From Niebla homalea (lineage: Eukaryota > Ascomycota > Lecanoromycetes > Lecanorales > Ramalinaceae), in assembly GCA_019925105.1 (NCBI GenBank), contig JAHGAU010000045.1:107625-171624 (forward strand): a stretch of DNA of 64,000 nt. Reading direction: 5' to 3'. Made by a program: the position numbers and the translations under genes. Positions 37,201 to 48,947 of this stretch are shown in pieces (positions within the stretch are counted from its first letter, which is position 1; the number at the start of each line of letters is the position of its first letter). The notes below the pieces were generated by a model that was not told where the DNA came from, did no database searches, and saw only the letters and a program-made list of their open reading frames with translations.

Positions 37201-37645
37201 GAGGGACGGCATGCCGAAAGTCCTTGGCGCAACGCACTTCCATGAGATCTTCGAAACCGGATACCTGCAGCCGGGCCCAAAGCTCGCGTTTGGGCACATG
37301 GAAGTCAGGGTTGACCAATTTGAAAAGCTGGAGGAGCAAATCACATATCTCTACACTCTACAGCCAGGTCGTGAAGTCTCAAGTCATGGGAACCATTGCG
37401 CAGCAATCAATGGGATAGGTGAAACGATCATTGCTCGGTCAAGGCAGCTCGAAGAATGGGCCAGTGAAGGCGAAGATCTTGTTGGGGCATGTGCAAAGGT
37501 ATCAGATGAAGAAGAAGAGGATTTGAAGATGGCTGAGAGCGTGGCAAGAGATTTCCTAGCCATGGACTTGCGCCGCCTCGCTGTTAACGAAAGAGAGTCG
37601 CATTCGATGGGGAGTGGGAGGCATGCCATCAATGAGATTGTGTGA
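34274..37645 (+). CDS. MSH5: Meiotic MutS homologue MSH5
   Basis: About 973 residues in ten exons: 34274-34688, 34740-34835, 34892-35282, 35331-35727, 35773-35850, 35903-35962, 36010-36376, 36434-36530, 36579-36668, 36715-37645. The exon 2 end is uncertain (34,835 or 34,850). With Msh4 it forms MutS-gamma, which stabilises Holliday junctions for meiotic crossovers; it does no mismatch repair. Seen: N-terminal ICCYYLAEERRLLVM-like start of the MutS core, MFINADTLASLQI and GSKEGLSVYGLF, the lever/clamp part (YERFDKRELARVG, HRTVVKPGIDHELD), RGGRHPLQELTVP, then the ATPase: Walker A GPNYSGKS at about 722, SAFMIDLQQ, Walker B LVILDEFGKGTDS, GATHFHEIF, and the C-terminal dimer helix. The intron at 35,963 is GC-AG. 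Confidence 0.94.
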
Positions 37646-37995
37646 CTGCGGAAGGAGTGAGACGCTTGGTGAAAAAGGCGTGATGGGAGGCTCTCTTGGG
37701 GTAAGATGGGTATTTCATTGATCACTGGCTAGAATTATGGTATTAGCATAATGCCATGCCGAACTCCAATTGCTACTGAGCAGTAAGCTACTCATGGCTG
37801 TTGGTATCCGAATCTGTAGAGCCACAGCTGTTCCTGAAATATGGTGCAGACGCAGTGATCCGGGTTTCATAAAGAACTAGGCTAGTTCGATGTGCAAAAT
37901 TACCAGATCGAACAGTACTGAAAACACCATCCCATTTCGAGCCTTCGGGCTGAGCAATTTCGCCAAATGTCCATCGTTTTCGTTGCGCGATCAAC
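37646..37995. other. Intergenic, MSH5 to EMC5
   Basis: 350 bp with no recognised feature; it must hold the MSH5 3' end and the EMC5 promoter. Confidence 0.4.
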
Positions 37996-38575
37996 ATGAT
38001 TGCTGCCGTCGCACGACCTTTGATTGTGGTTGGGGTGCTAGCGTTGTGCCATGCGTACGTAATTCCAGTTTTCGGTCAAGCATTTACGTGTTTGAAGGAG
38101 GGCTGACCTTCGAAATACAACTGCAGCTGCTATTCCGCTTACGAGTATTCCTCTCTAGCCTACGCTCGTACGCAGACGCCCACGGCTAGAGAGTCGCCAA
38201 TTGTTGAATCTGGCGTCGCTGGCCTACCGCTTGACATATCACTGGAAACAATCGTCTCAGTTTTGGCCATATGCGTGGGCATCGTATCTGGTGCTGAACA
38301 GCTTCAGCCTATCAGCTGGAGGATATGGGCTGGGCAGCAGGAGAGGACAAGCGGTGGAGGAGGACCATATCAAGGCTTGGAGGATAGAATGAGCTTTGTC
38401 GACATAAGGGTAAGTACCAGCATCTTGTAGGCCGGGCGCGAGGGCTCCTGAACGCATCTCCAGCAAGTACGGAGACAATCCGCGCAGAGCACTGCTGACA
38501 TATTATGGCGACTGTCAGGCCAAAAGGAGAGAATTCGCGGACTGGGTGCGGAGTCAAAATAATACCAGAGAGTAA
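37996..38575 (+). CDS. EMC5: ER membrane complex subunit 5 (membrane magnesium transporter family)
   Basis: 132 residues from exons 37996-38054, 38127-38409 and 38519-38575 (introns 72 and 109 bp; phases agree). EMC5 is a core subunit of the EMC, which inserts transmembrane proteins into the ER. The first hydrophobic helix is residues 1-20 (MIAAVARPLIVVGVLALCHA). The family motif HACYSAYEYSSL follows. A second helix covers about 55-78 (LDISLETIVSVLAICVGIV). The cytosolic tail has QLQPISWRIWAG, a glycine run, GLEDRMSFVDIRAKRREFADW. All are family hallmarks and the length is typical. It converges on LSM8. Confidence 0.93.
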
Positions 38576-39003
38576 AGATTAGATCCTTAATACCATCATG
38601 GTGGATCCATCCTGTTGATGGATTGCTCTCCGGCCAGTCTAATTTGCTGGAGGCATGTCGTCACTCCAGCACCCATGAAGCTGGGCCTGGATAGGAAGGA
38701 TAAGCCGCGTTGACTTGAAGGGCAAGCACGGGCGACTGGTCTTGCTGGTGCTTGGTCAGTCGAAATTTTCAATCCTAACAGTGCTAGAGATAAGATACAC
38801 ACTTTCCACGTCGGGACTCCCTGACCTTTTGAGCCCAATCACACCCAAGTAGTCCCACAGCAGGTTCCAGAAGCACGACCTGTTGGGCTGGCTTTGCAGC
38901 AAATATAGTCACGCCTCGCAACGCACGTCTTCAATCCTCCCAGCCTGACTGAATTGCCCTGGATGACCCGCCGCCTTGTTTGCTTCTGAGCGCACTCGGC
39001 GTC
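38576..39003. other. Convergent intergenic, EMC5 and LSM8
   Basis: 428 bp between two facing stop codons; it can only hold 3' ends and terminators. No coding signal was recognised. Confidence 0.4.
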
Positions 39004-39361
39004 TCATTGATGCTTCACACCCCCTATAACATTGCCCCTGACCTTGGTCCAGTCGATGGAGGCGTCGAGCTCCTCCTTGACCATGCCGCACACGGCTACA
39101 TTCTCCCCTCTGATCAGGTACAATCCATGAGCGACCTCCTCACTATCTTCTGCATCTTCTCGAGGACGAATCACGCGCTCGATTGTGTTTTGCAAGACGA
39201 GATTAGTGAGCTGATCACAGGAAAGCAGGGTGCCCGTCAACGATCTCCCGTCCGCCGTGAGGACTAGGATTTTCTCTATGATGATGCGGTTGTCAGACGC
39301 TGAAGCCCGAATGCAGACCGAGGAACTCATGCTTACCATTGATATACGATTGAAGGGACAT
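39004..39361 (-). CDS. LSM8: U6 snRNA-associated Sm-like protein LSm8
   Basis: 98 residues from a 25-base first exon (39361-39337) and 39275-39004; the 61-bp intron has branch CTGAC. The first exon encodes only MSLQSYIN, so the gene would look 5'-extended if the intron were read through. Sm1 motif: KILVLTADGRSLTGTLLSCD followed by NLVLQNTIERVI; Sm2: GLYLIRGENVAVCG; C-terminal DASIDWTKVRGNVIGG. LSm8 is the subunit that sets the nuclear Lsm2-8 ring, which binds the 3' end of U6 snRNA. It is divergent from the gene at 39,625 with a 263-bp shared promoter region. Confidence 0.95.
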
Positions 39362-39624
39362 CTCCAGAAACATCGGTTTTGGATGACGATCAGGTAATGA
39401 AAGCAGAAAGACGGCGTAAAGTTGGTATATTCGATGCGGTATCGAAACATTCGTGACAAGAGTCCAATCTCGTACAGAATTACCAAAACCAACACATGAC
39501 GTACAGAGGAACTTCTAGTATGTTCGCAGGCTACAGCCGTGGTTCTGAATTTCAGATTACCATAACTCTTACCTGGAGAATGTGAACCCGCCAAACATCA
39601 GTGGGGTTCGTTCTTTACCTGGCC

Positions 39625-40128
39625 ATGTCCTCTTCTGCAGCGCCCATTTCAGCCGTCAATTTCGCGGAAGCCATCCAGGATCTGCCCATCGGGAATCTAC
39701 ACTCGAAGGCGGCTGAGATACGCAACTCCATGCAGCATTTGGTTGCTTCAAATGAGCAGTTACAGACATTTGCCAACGAGGGTGACAAAGATTGCGCAGA
39801 GGCTCTCCAAGAGAATCTCAATGTACTTTCACGAATGGAAAGTAGGATTGCCCTCCTGAAGCAGGAAATTGAGCGGAGAGGCTTCATATGGGCTGAAGTG
39901 GCACCCGACACCGATGAGCAGCAGGCTATCAACGTGTATAGGGAGGCAAATGGCTTGACCGGAAGCATGACTGGTGTGGAAGCTGGTCGCCGGACAGCGA
40001 ATGGGCAGTCCCAAGCCAATGGATCGCCACGACAAGATGGCGGCGGTACAAACAACGCCAACTTAGGGACCCATCTGGAGCATCAATCCGCTGGGGATGA
40101 GGGTGAAGATTCAGGTATGCACCTGTAG
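39625..40128 (+). CDS. Tma17/Adc17-like protein (candidate proteasome assembly chaperone)
   Basis: 167 residues in one exon, start chosen at the ATG after an in-frame GTG (39,601). Residues 10-95 are a predicted helical hairpin: AEAIQDLPIGNLHSKAAEI, NSMQHLVASNEQLQ, then EGDKDCAEALQENLNVLSRM and IALLKQEIERRG. The pattern of E-I-NS-HL--SN--L followed by D--ENL--L-R-E-R---L--E--RG resembles yeast Tma17, which assists Rpt6-Rpt3 pairing in the proteasome base. The C terminus (96-167) is Gly/Asn/Gln-rich and disordered. The match is by pattern only, so a conserved fungal protein of unknown function is the alternative. Confidence 0.7.
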   Translation: MSSSAAPISAVNFAEAIQDLPIGNLHSKAAEIRNSMQHLVASNEQLQTFANEGDKDCAEALQENLNVLSRMESRIALLKQEIERRGFIWAEVAPDTDEQQAINVYREANGLTGSMTGVEAGRRTANGQSQANGSPRQDGGGTNNANLGTHLEHQSAGDEGEDSGMHL

Positions 40129-40507
40129 TTAATCAATCAACATGCATCATCATGGAATCGATCCAAGCACAGGGCAGGCGATTGGTTCAGTTGCATCCAA
40201 GGTCGGATATTACTTGCGTGACGGGGGGTTGATCGATTAACGATGATCAGGATGCGCATCCTTGGATTATGAATGACGGAAAATACGCAATTCAGACCAA
40301 CAGATGTAGGTAGTTCTAGTAGCTGACCTTTTCAACGGTACAATGGTGCGGGGCCGTCTTGCCAAAATGTCGTTACATTTTACCCTGCCGACCCCTCAAT
40401 TTTGGAACTTTGCTTTGACGTTGTTTTTCGGTAAGGCCGTTCTTTGATCTTTAGACATCGTCTGCTCCTACGAATGTGCCTCGATTCACGTTTGCCAACA
40501 ACACGAC
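40129..40507. other. Intergenic upstream of the aldolase
   Basis: 379 bp with no recognised element. The aldolase start at 40,508 is the first ATG giving the family N terminus; an earlier ATG near 40,473 is out of frame. Confidence 0.4.
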
Positions 40508-41866
40508 ATGCAGGCTGCTAATCGGATCCAAAAGGCTCTTCGCACTGCACCAAATCTTACCTTTGGTGCATGGCAAATGCTTCCAGGGAGCAACCATGCA
40601 AGGACGGTCGCCCAATGTGGATTCGACTGGGTCTGCGTTGACACTGAACACGGAAACATAGATGGTAGCCTCCTCATTGCCCAGCTGCTCTGAAAGGAAC
40701 ACTCAGCGGGAACAGAGGAGCTGCCGCTAACAAGAGCCGCAGACGGTGCCATGCATGAAGCCGTCGCCGCCATTGCTGCCTGTGGAGTCAGTCCCATTGT
40801 TCGGGTTGCCGCCAATGAAGGCTGGTTGGTGAAGCGTTCGCATATTGCTGCATCTCCTCATAACAGGCCTCTGATCATGTACAGGAGCCTTGGATTCTGG
40901 CGGTTCGTGAGACACCAGCCTCTTTGCTTGGTCACTGAGCCCATGACCAAATCAGCTCATGGTATTATCGTACCTCTGCTTGAGACTGCCGAGGACGCAA
41001 GAAAGTTGGTCAGATCTGCCAAGTTCCCTCCCCAAGGCAACAGAGGCTTTGGCTCCCCATTCGCAATGGAGAGGTTCGGTGGCGTGTCCATGACAGAATA
41101 CCTTCAACAGTCTAATGATGCGCTTGTCACCATTGTGCAAGTTGAGACCAAGGAAGCGTTGGATAATGTATGGTCTTCAACGTTTTCTTGCAAACAAGAT
41201 GTTTCATTAAGAGCTAGCGTAGGTCGACTCAATTGCTCGAGTCCCTGGCATCGACTGCTTGTTCGTCGGACCCTTTGACCTTGGCAATAACATTGGTCGT
41301 CCAATCATTGACAATGTCATGCAAGGTACGCATCTTCAGAGCAGACGTCCCAAGCTAAAGGGTAGTAGCCGTAGATCAATTTTACTGACTCTAGGCGTTG
41401 GACCAGACGAACTTAAGGAAGCTATATCAACCATCCACAGGGCTGCCAAGGACAATCAGAAGAGTAGTGGCATCTATTCAACTTCCGGTGAGCAGGTAAG
41501 CATGACGATCCGTCACCGTTCCCTGGCTCGTCAAACAACTGCAGTGCGTCCGCTGCAGAGATGTTCCAGAGTCGTAAAGGATAATCAAAAACGGCTCAGG
41601 ATCGGGGCCAAAGGAGCAAGGCTGATCCGAAAACATGCTATAGGCCAGAGAATTTGCGGATCAAGGGTTCAATATGGTAAGGGGGATGGAGTTCCGCGGG
41701 TCGGCTGCTGACCAATTTCTAGATATCCGCCGTTACAGACATGGTTGCCTTGCCCAAAGCGCTTGCAGAAGCTTTAACCTCAGCCAAAGGATCCTACATG
41801 CATTCGGCTGCGATGGCAGGCAAAGACGCTGTATCAGGGGTTGGAAGACTGGTCTCTGGGCGATAA
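40508..41866 (+). CDS. HpcH/HpaI-family aldolase
   Basis: 286 residues in eight exons: 40508-40664, 40743-40835, 40885-40902, 40956-41167, 41223-41325, 41395-41495, 41644-41676, 41723-41866; all phases agree. Family enzymes are metal-dependent class II aldolases that split 2-keto-3-deoxy acids to pyruvate plus an aldehyde. Seen: TFGAWQMLPG, FDWVCVDTEHGN, VRVAANEGW, the spliced RALDSGAHGIIVPLLET, metal-ligand Glu in VQVETKEALDN and Asp in FVGPFDLGNNIG, and ADQGFNMISAVTD. The substrate cannot be told; fungal relatives include sugar-acid pathway enzymes. Exon 3 is an 18-base microexon encoding the RALDSG step, without which the conserved core cannot be joined. It converges on the glutaredoxin-like gene (119 bp apart). 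Confidence 0.9.
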
Positions 41867-41985
41867 CTTGTGAAGCACTAGTGCTGAAGAAATTCCAGCG
41901 ACACTCGCCAGCATGAGGCTCCGATCAAGAGTATCTTAGAAAGCAAGATCCAATGTGCTGTACTGATGGAGTCATGTGAAACAGC

Positions 41986-42365
41986 TCATGCATGGCCTTG
42001 AGCGTCATCTATAAGCTTCTCCACGTCTTGGCTCTTCAAATGATGAAAGAGCTTGCTGGGCTCAGTAGCAACGTCTGGTTTTGCATAAGTATGAAGCACT
42101 CGTTGAACATGCAACTATAAAAGAGTAATCAGACGTTGGACGACATTTTCAAACAGGAGACACTCACCACGGGCGTATCAAATTCGTAAACAGCCTTCCA
42201 TTCCTCTTGGCCCCTCTGCATGACATCTATTTCCTGGAGATCGAAAGTCCTCGATTGGCCGACATTGCTAAGCACCAATTTGGCATTTTCGCAAAGGCTA
42301 CAACTCTGGCGAGTGAACAGGGTCAAACGCGCAGTGTGTTGGAATAGACGAGCTGTCAATCGCAT
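41986..42365 (-). CDS. Glutaredoxin-like protein (DUF836 / YDR286C type)
   Basis: 108 residues from exons 42365-42168 and 42114-41986 (53-bp intron, branch CTGAT; phases agree). A thioredoxin-fold start RLTLFTRQSCSLCENAK contains a CxxC (CSLC); FDLQEIDVMQRGQEEWKAVY and FDTPVLHV give the beta strand with the cis-proline position before the C-terminal helix. This is the short glutaredoxin-like family found in fungi, plants and bacteria. The first residues (MRLTARLFQHTAR) are basic and could be a short mitochondrial presequence. Its redox partner is unknown. Start is 203 bp from the VRP1 stop; both genes are on minus. Confidence 0.88.
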
Positions 42366-42567
42366 TTCGCGCGACTATGGGGTGCAAAGGACAATGATTA
42401 CGTTGCGATGGTGATATACTGACGATTGGCTCTGATGGGCAAGGTAGAAGTAGGGTCAAAGTCGGGCCGATGTCGTGCATGGAGGGATTAAGAAGACTCT
42501 CATCAGTATTAAGTTAACACTCAAGAAACGATGACACGCATTGAATGGTAGCGCAAGCTTCATTCAT

Positions 42568-44138
42568 CTATCGGAATGGAGTCAGGTCTAATGGTACACT
42601 GCTTCCCCTTCCCCCTCTGTACCTTTTGGGAACTCCCAAGAAATCTCTTGGCTTGGGAAGTTGAGCCTCGTCTTGAAAATGAAACCTTGTATCTTCGATC
42701 TTGATAATTCCGCCCCTTCCTGGGGCATTTACTTCATGAGAAGAGGACTTGCTGTGACTCCGTGATGTGCCATTGGACAGGCTATAGTTACTCGTGTCGA
42801 GGGTACCTCTTGTGGGAGCCGGAGTGAATGTTTTGGATGTTGAGTTTGGAGGAGGCGCTGGCGGAGGAGCTGGTGGAGGAACTGGTATAGAAGCGGGTGG
42901 AGGAGCTGGTGAAGGGCTTGCTGGTGTTAAATGCCTTAATGGCGAAGCTGTGGAGGGTGGCGGCGGTGGAGGTGCTGCTGTTGGAGAACCGGACCCGTTC
43001 CCAAACGCATTTCTTGCCGCTTGCATGGCTATCGATTGACCGGTGCCCTCAACAGAGGAAAGGAGGGTGGGCGGTTGGGGAGCCGGAGATCTCGAGGGTG
43101 GTGGCCGGGGGGGCATAGCTGTTGGCGCAGACGGTGGGGCTGGAGGGGGCCCAGGTGGGGGAGCTGGCGGTGGGTTGATTGTCCCTGCAGCCGGCGGCCG
43201 TGGCGCAGAGGATGGTGGTAAAGGGGGGCCGGAAGGTGGAGTCACTGCTCTGGTTGAGGGTGGGGGAGGTGCAGGCGCTGAGGGTTTCCGAGAAGTGACG
43301 GGAGGTGGTACTGGCTTTGCCGTTGTGGGAGGAGGGGGAGGCGCCCGAAGTGGTGCATCTGAGTTCGTACGTCCAGACGGCTCTGGCCTGTGTACGGGTT
43401 TGGGAGGAACCTTTTTGAGGCTTGCTATGAGAGGATTTGTTGGCTGCGGTGGTGATGAGTTCGTCGACTGAGGGACAGGGCGGAGTGCATTTAATCTCCC
43501 TGCTATTGGAGGTTTCGGGGCGGATGAAGGGGGCGGCTTGACTGGGAATGATTTCGCTGGCTCTGGCTCTGATACGTAACTCGAATCTCGATCTGCCCCC
43601 GTACTTATGCCTCCTCCTGTCTTCCTCAATTTGGGCATGCCCACGCCAGCAAAGATACCGCCTAATTGAGGTGCTGGGCTCATACCCAGATCTCCTCCTG
43701 TTCCACCTCCGCCATCACTGTTGCTTCTAGCTCTGTTGGCTGAGGGCGGGACGGGGGGAGCAAGGCTTCCAGAAGGGTGTCCGAGTGCTGGAATTGCTGG
43801 TGCACCAGATGCTGCGGTTCCTGCCGAGGCAGAAGACTTATCAAGCAGGGGGCCCGATCTATCGTTCGTCTCTGTCTTCTTGAGTCTTTTGCCTCTAGTG
43901 ATATCGCCTAGAAGCGCCCCCTTCCATGACCGTCAGCTTCAATGCAGACTATTTAATAGCAAGATCATTGGTATAAGCTTACTCGGTCTTTAGCAGCACC
44001 TTTGGGTGGTGCTGAAGGAAGATTACTCTTGCTCGCTGCAGATCCAGTAGGCAGGGGCGGCGGTGGGGGAGCCGAGCCTCCAAATCCTGGAGGAGGAGGT
44101 GGGGGAGGAGGAGGAGGTGGTGGTGGTGGGGGAGGCAT
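42568..44138 (-). CDS. VRP1: Verprolin/WIP family actin regulator
   Basis: 502 residues from exons 44138-43983 and 43920-42568 (62-bp intron, branch CTGAC). It begins with a polyproline run for profilin/SH3 binding, then a WH2 actin-binding motif near 50-70 (RGALLGDITRGKRLKK, interrupted by the intron at R52). A second WH2-like segment reads PQLGGIFAGVGMPKLRK. The middle is almost all PPPP-A/S/T repeats. The C terminus has the WASP-binding motif RFHFQDEAQLPKPRDF and KRYRGGRGSSVPLDL, the signature of WIP/Vrp1. The protein links actin monomers to WASP/Arp2/3 at endocytic patches. Plus-strand open frames here are shadows of the Pro-rich code. Confidence 0.93.
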
Positions 44139-44450
44139 GTTGTACGAAAGGGTCAAGGTGCACCTGTGAGTATGAGAAGGTTGTCAAGGTGTGAAGACCT
44201 GACTGTAGGCTAGCTATGAGGCTAAAGGGGCATGCCTACCATCAATAACAGGAAAACTTTGCTATACGTCAGGTACAGGTTGTTGTGCAATGTATGTGTT
44301 AACTCGTAGTTGGAGAGAATAGCAGCCTTGGGGCGGCTTGGGTTCCGCCTTTAAAACAATCTACAGTACCCCTGTTTTCAAGTGGCTTGAAACATGCCCG
44401 GTTTTTTGCCGGACGCGACCGTCCCATTACCCACTTTTTGGTAAGACGAT
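44139..44450. promoter_or_regulatory. VRP1 promoter and island edge
   Basis: About 310 bp of normal composition upstream of VRP1. Composition drops sharply to A+T-rich RIP DNA at about 44,450, so the promoter is bordered by likely heterochromatin. Confidence 0.5.
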
Positions 44451-45264
44451 TTTTACATCGCGTAATTATTATTATTATTAAGGAGCTTATTACCGGTCCA
44501 AAATAGGTAATTATAAGGCTTAAATTAAGTAAAACTTATTATATATTTAAATTATTATTTAAACTTTAAATAAAAGTTATTATAATAAAGAAAAAGGTTA
44601 AACCGGTTAATAAATTAAAAACTATTCCGTAAATAACTTTAAACGCCGGAGATATAAATAATTTAACTATAAAGAAAGCAGTTTTAATTATTTTAATAAT
44701 ATTAAAACTTTATACCGTTATTTATAAGGTAATTTAAAGGGGAAGGGATTTATAAGTATTAACGGAAATTTTACACTTTTTTATTTTCTATAATTTTCTT
44801 ATTAAGGGCTTAAAAAGGGTATCTATAAAGGCTTAAAAGAAAAAATATAACGTTATTCTTTATAAGATTAAGGCCCTTTTAACCTATAATAATAAGGTTA
44901 AAACGACGTCGGCGGAATACGGTAAGCCGGAATAATAAGAAAAGCTTTAATAAATAATAACTTTATAAACTAATAAGAAGAAAAAAAGGATTATTATTAT
45001 TATTATATTTATATATAATTTGAAGCCGGTAAAAGAGTTTAAAATAAATAAAGAAAATAAAAAAGAATATAAGGCTTAAAAAGTTAAAACCATTAATTAT
45101 AAACGTTAACTTTATACCGATTCCGATAAATTTAAGGACTTAATTATTAAGTAATACTTATAAATGAAGGCCGTAAAGAGGGCGTCCTTATTATTACTTA
45201 AGAAATAAATAAAGGATAAAACCCCCGGTTATAAAACTATTATTAATAAGTATATTAAAAAATA
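44451..45264. repeat. RIP-degraded DNA, unidentified
   Basis: A+T-rich with CpA/TpG almost gone and CpG present. No motif or match to other repeats in the window was recognised. It ends where the inverted LINE tail begins. Confidence 0.4.
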
Positions 45265-47400
45265 TTGATTGATTGATTAATTAATTTATACTACGGATCT
45301 AGCTAAGCTAATTCCGGCGTTCCTTAATACGCGGCCTTTTAACTTTGTTAATAACCGTAAAAACCTGATACTTATAACGTCAGGGTAAAAACCGGCGTCC
45401 ATTAAACCTCTATTTTCTACCCCTTAAAGTAAAGGATATTAATAACCGTTTAAAGAATAATAATTTATTTATATACTTTTTATATTTTAATTCCCTTAAG
45501 AAAATTTATAATATTACGATTATATCCTTATAAAAACTACCTTTAAGCTTATTGCTTTTCCGTTCTTTTATATATTTATATTATTTTAATCTTATATAAT
45601 ATCTTTAAATATCCTTATTAATATTTACGCGTTTAATATATATTCTTCTTATTTTATTATTACCGTTAACTTTTTTAAAGACTTTTAATAAACGTTTATT
45701 ATTATATTTTTATAATTATAAAAGATACTTTCTAATTTATATAATTAATATAATTAATTTCCGTTTCTCCTTTTCTTCCTTAATTAATAATAAATTTTCT
45801 TTATAAGGTCTTAAATAACCTTATTTATCTTTATAATAAAATTAAACTATAATAATAATTTAATAAATATTATAAATTTAATAATTACCGGAATATTTTA
45901 CTTTATAAATAATATTTAACGGTAATTATAAATATTAACTTTTATAATAAGTCTAAATAACTCCTTTTTAATTTCCGTAAATAAAAGATAAGAAATAAGG
46001 ATATATATAACGTCTTATTTTCTTTATTTATATTTATATTTAACGTTTATCCGATTTCCGGTATATATAATAAATAAAAAATAAATTAAACCGTTTTTAT
46101 CCGTTTAAAATTAAATTATTAATACGTTATTACTTTTCTTTATAATATTATAACGGCGGAAATACTTATTAATAATCTTTTTATCGTTAAAAGCTAAATA
46201 ATAATAACTTTAAAGTATAAAATCTTTATATTTCTGTTAATATTTAATTTATTTTATTATAATTTATAAAATAATTATTATAACTTTTATTTTTTAAACT
46301 TTTTTAATCTTAATCTTATTTTTTCGTTTAACGGGAATTTATATATATTTAAATTAATTATTTATTAATAAAATTAACTTTTTCTTAATTTATTCTTATT
46401 TTATTTTAATAAAAAAAGGATAAGTATTTTTAATTTATTCTTTTTAACTTAAAGCTTATTAAGATTTTAGCGGATCCGCTTATTTCTTATTATCGTAATT
46501 AAGTCTATATATTTTTTTAATTTTACTTAAATAATTATTTAATTTAATAAAAACTTAATTAATAATATAAAGACCTTAAATTATAATACCGGAATATTAA
46601 ACTTTATAAGTATTTTAATTATTTTTAAATACCACTTAATTATTTAGACTTTTATAATATCTAAATAAACTCCTTTTTTTCGGAGTATCTTTAAGTATAT
46701 ATTAAATTTTTAATAATTTATTTTATTAAAAATATTTATTATAATTAATAAATAGAAAACTTTTATATATTTTTTATAACTTTTTATATCGATATAACGA
46801 GATAATTAATTTTTTAAAGCTATTTTTATAAAGTTATTTTCTTTTTAAACCTTATTTATATAATCCTAAAAAAAAAATTAATTTTTATTTAATTAAAAAT
46901 TAAAGACTTTTTATTAATATCCGTCTTTACCGTAATTTTATTTAAGTTTATAAAACTTTATTATAAATAATAGCTTTAAACTTTTTAAGGATAATTATTT
47001 TTATTTCCTTAAATTATATAAATAAAACCGACGTTAAAATCTTATTTAAAAAAATAAACTTTAAAAGTTTATTTTAAACGATAATATTTTATTAAAAAAT
47101 ATTATAAATTTTAAAAGGTAAACGGGGCTTAATTTTTCTTAAATTTATTAACTTAAATTATTATATTTTATATTATTATTTTATTTATTAATAAAGGTTA
47201 AAAAATAAGAATAACGCCGTTAAATCGTCTAAGTTAACTTTTAATAAAGGGAGGAAAAATGTTTTTAAACTTAATTTTATCTTAAAAATATTAATTAATA
47301 TTTATTAAATTTCTTAAAAAACGGTAATTTAAAAATAAACTTTAATTTCTTATTTTATTCTTTATTATACTTTATTAACTTTTAGATATTATAAGGTAAG

Positions 47401-47566
47401 TGTTAGGATCTCAGCATAGCTGATCCTTGGCACCCTTGGCACGGAGCGGGCTTACCTTGTTCCGCTTGCTTGGCGTGCACCTTCATATATGCAATACCCA
47501 CATAGTTAGCTACTTAAGAATTATATATATTATATACATTTTACCCTTTATACTAAGTACGCTACA
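47401..47566 (+). repeat. 5' LTR, RIP-spared
   Basis: 166 bp; retains TTGGCACCCTTGGCACGG where the partner LTR has TTGATACCCTTAATACGG. Confidence 0.9.
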
Positions 47567-48781
47567 ATTTGGTAGCAATAGTATAAGATCGCAGTAGTTA
47601 TTATTATAATAGATATATAGCCGTTATTACGAAGATCTTAGATTTAGATAACGCAGTAAACGCGACAAGCCCAGTGAATTCGATAAGAGTCTCTCTATTA
47701 ATAACTTTATTACCGGTTATTATTACCGATACTACTAGTATATTTAGTTAATAACTAATAATCGATACGGTTTAATAAAGCCGAGCCTTAAAGCCGTCCC
47801 TTTTAATAGGCTAAACGACGATATTATAATACTTATATTTAATAACGAATAATTCAAGCGACTCCTCCAACGGTTCTTACTTAAACCTATATTAACACCC
47901 TTAAAGATACCGTTAAAAGATCTTACCTTTAATCCTCTTATTTATAACGTTTTTAGCTTTATTACCCGTTTTTTTACCGACGATATCGATTTATAATACG
48001 TTAATTAATACCTTTAAGGTAAAGCTTAAGAATAATATAAGTTACTTAATAAAATAATAAAAGCTAATATTAATATTAATATACGGTTTTAAATATAAGA
48101 GCTTAAGAAGAAATTCGGATATATAGTAAATAAAGCCTTTATAATACTTTAATATAATATTTCGTATAATACCCCGTAAGACACTTAAATACCCTTATTA
48201 CCTTTATAGCCAATTTATTAATAAATCCGTCAGCAGCAATTTAAGCGGCCCGCATATGCTCCTATTATAGTAAGATTTAAGCAGGAAAAGATAGACTATA
48301 AATATACCGGATTATACGTTATACGTTACCTCTTAAAGCTTACTCATTTTAATAATGTTATATTTATAATATTACCTTTAGTAAGCTTAATAAAGCTCCG
48401 TTATTAAGCTTTTATTTACTTTTGGAGTAATTTACGGTTACCCGGCCTTACCCCTGCTCTCAGCCGCACCTCCTAGCCTATCGGGCTACAGACTCAACCT
48501 CGGCAATACCCCGGAGATCACGGTTTTAAACGATTTAGCACCCATAAAACCACGATTACAAACCGGGTACGTCCACGACAAATTTCCGGCCTGTACTTTT
48601 CTCGATTTTTCAACTTTCACTTACTACCCTGCACTAATACTTAACCACCACCCTACCGAATCACTTACACTCTTACTCGGAGCTGAGATGGATATACCTG
48701 AAGCACCGGAGCTACTGTGTATATACTTTTATTGGTGGAATAGCCCTTAAGACAAGTGCATTTTTTTTATTGGTAACAAAT

Positions 48782-48947
48782 TATTAAGATCTTAGCATAG
48801 CTGATCCTTGATACCCTTAATACGGAGCGGGCTTACCTTATTCCGCTTGCTTAACGCGTACCTTTATATATGTAATACCCATATAGTTAGCTACTCAAGA
48901 ATCATATATATCACATACATTTTACCCTTTATACTGAGCACGCCACA
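48782..48947 (+). repeat. 3' LTR, RIP-mutated
   Basis: 166 bp; differs from the 5' LTR nearly only by C-to-T and G-to-A changes at its start, yet its last 40 bases keep CA and TG that the 5' copy has lost (ATCACATACA versus ATTATATACA). Confidence 0.9.

Larger units (their letters stand above)
47401..48947 (+). mobile_element. Short LTR retroelement (TRIM-like or deleted Copia type)
   Basis: 1,547 bp with direct LTRs 47,401-47,566 and 48,782-48,947 (both 166 bp, TGTTAGG..CTACA and TATTAAG..CCACA). A 5-bp target duplication GTAAG lies at 47,396-47,400 and 48,948-48,952. Right after the 5' LTR the sequence TTTGGTAGCA fits a primer-binding site for initiator-Met tRNA. The 1.2-kb interior is too small for gag-pol. 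A block at about 48,420-48,780 is nearly free of RIP, as is the 5' LTR, while the 3' LTR and the first part of the interior are mutated. Confidence 0.88.

Noticed and set aside
42794..43471. Glycine-rich open frames on plus
   Set aside because: They are antisense shadows of the proline-rich code of VRP1.
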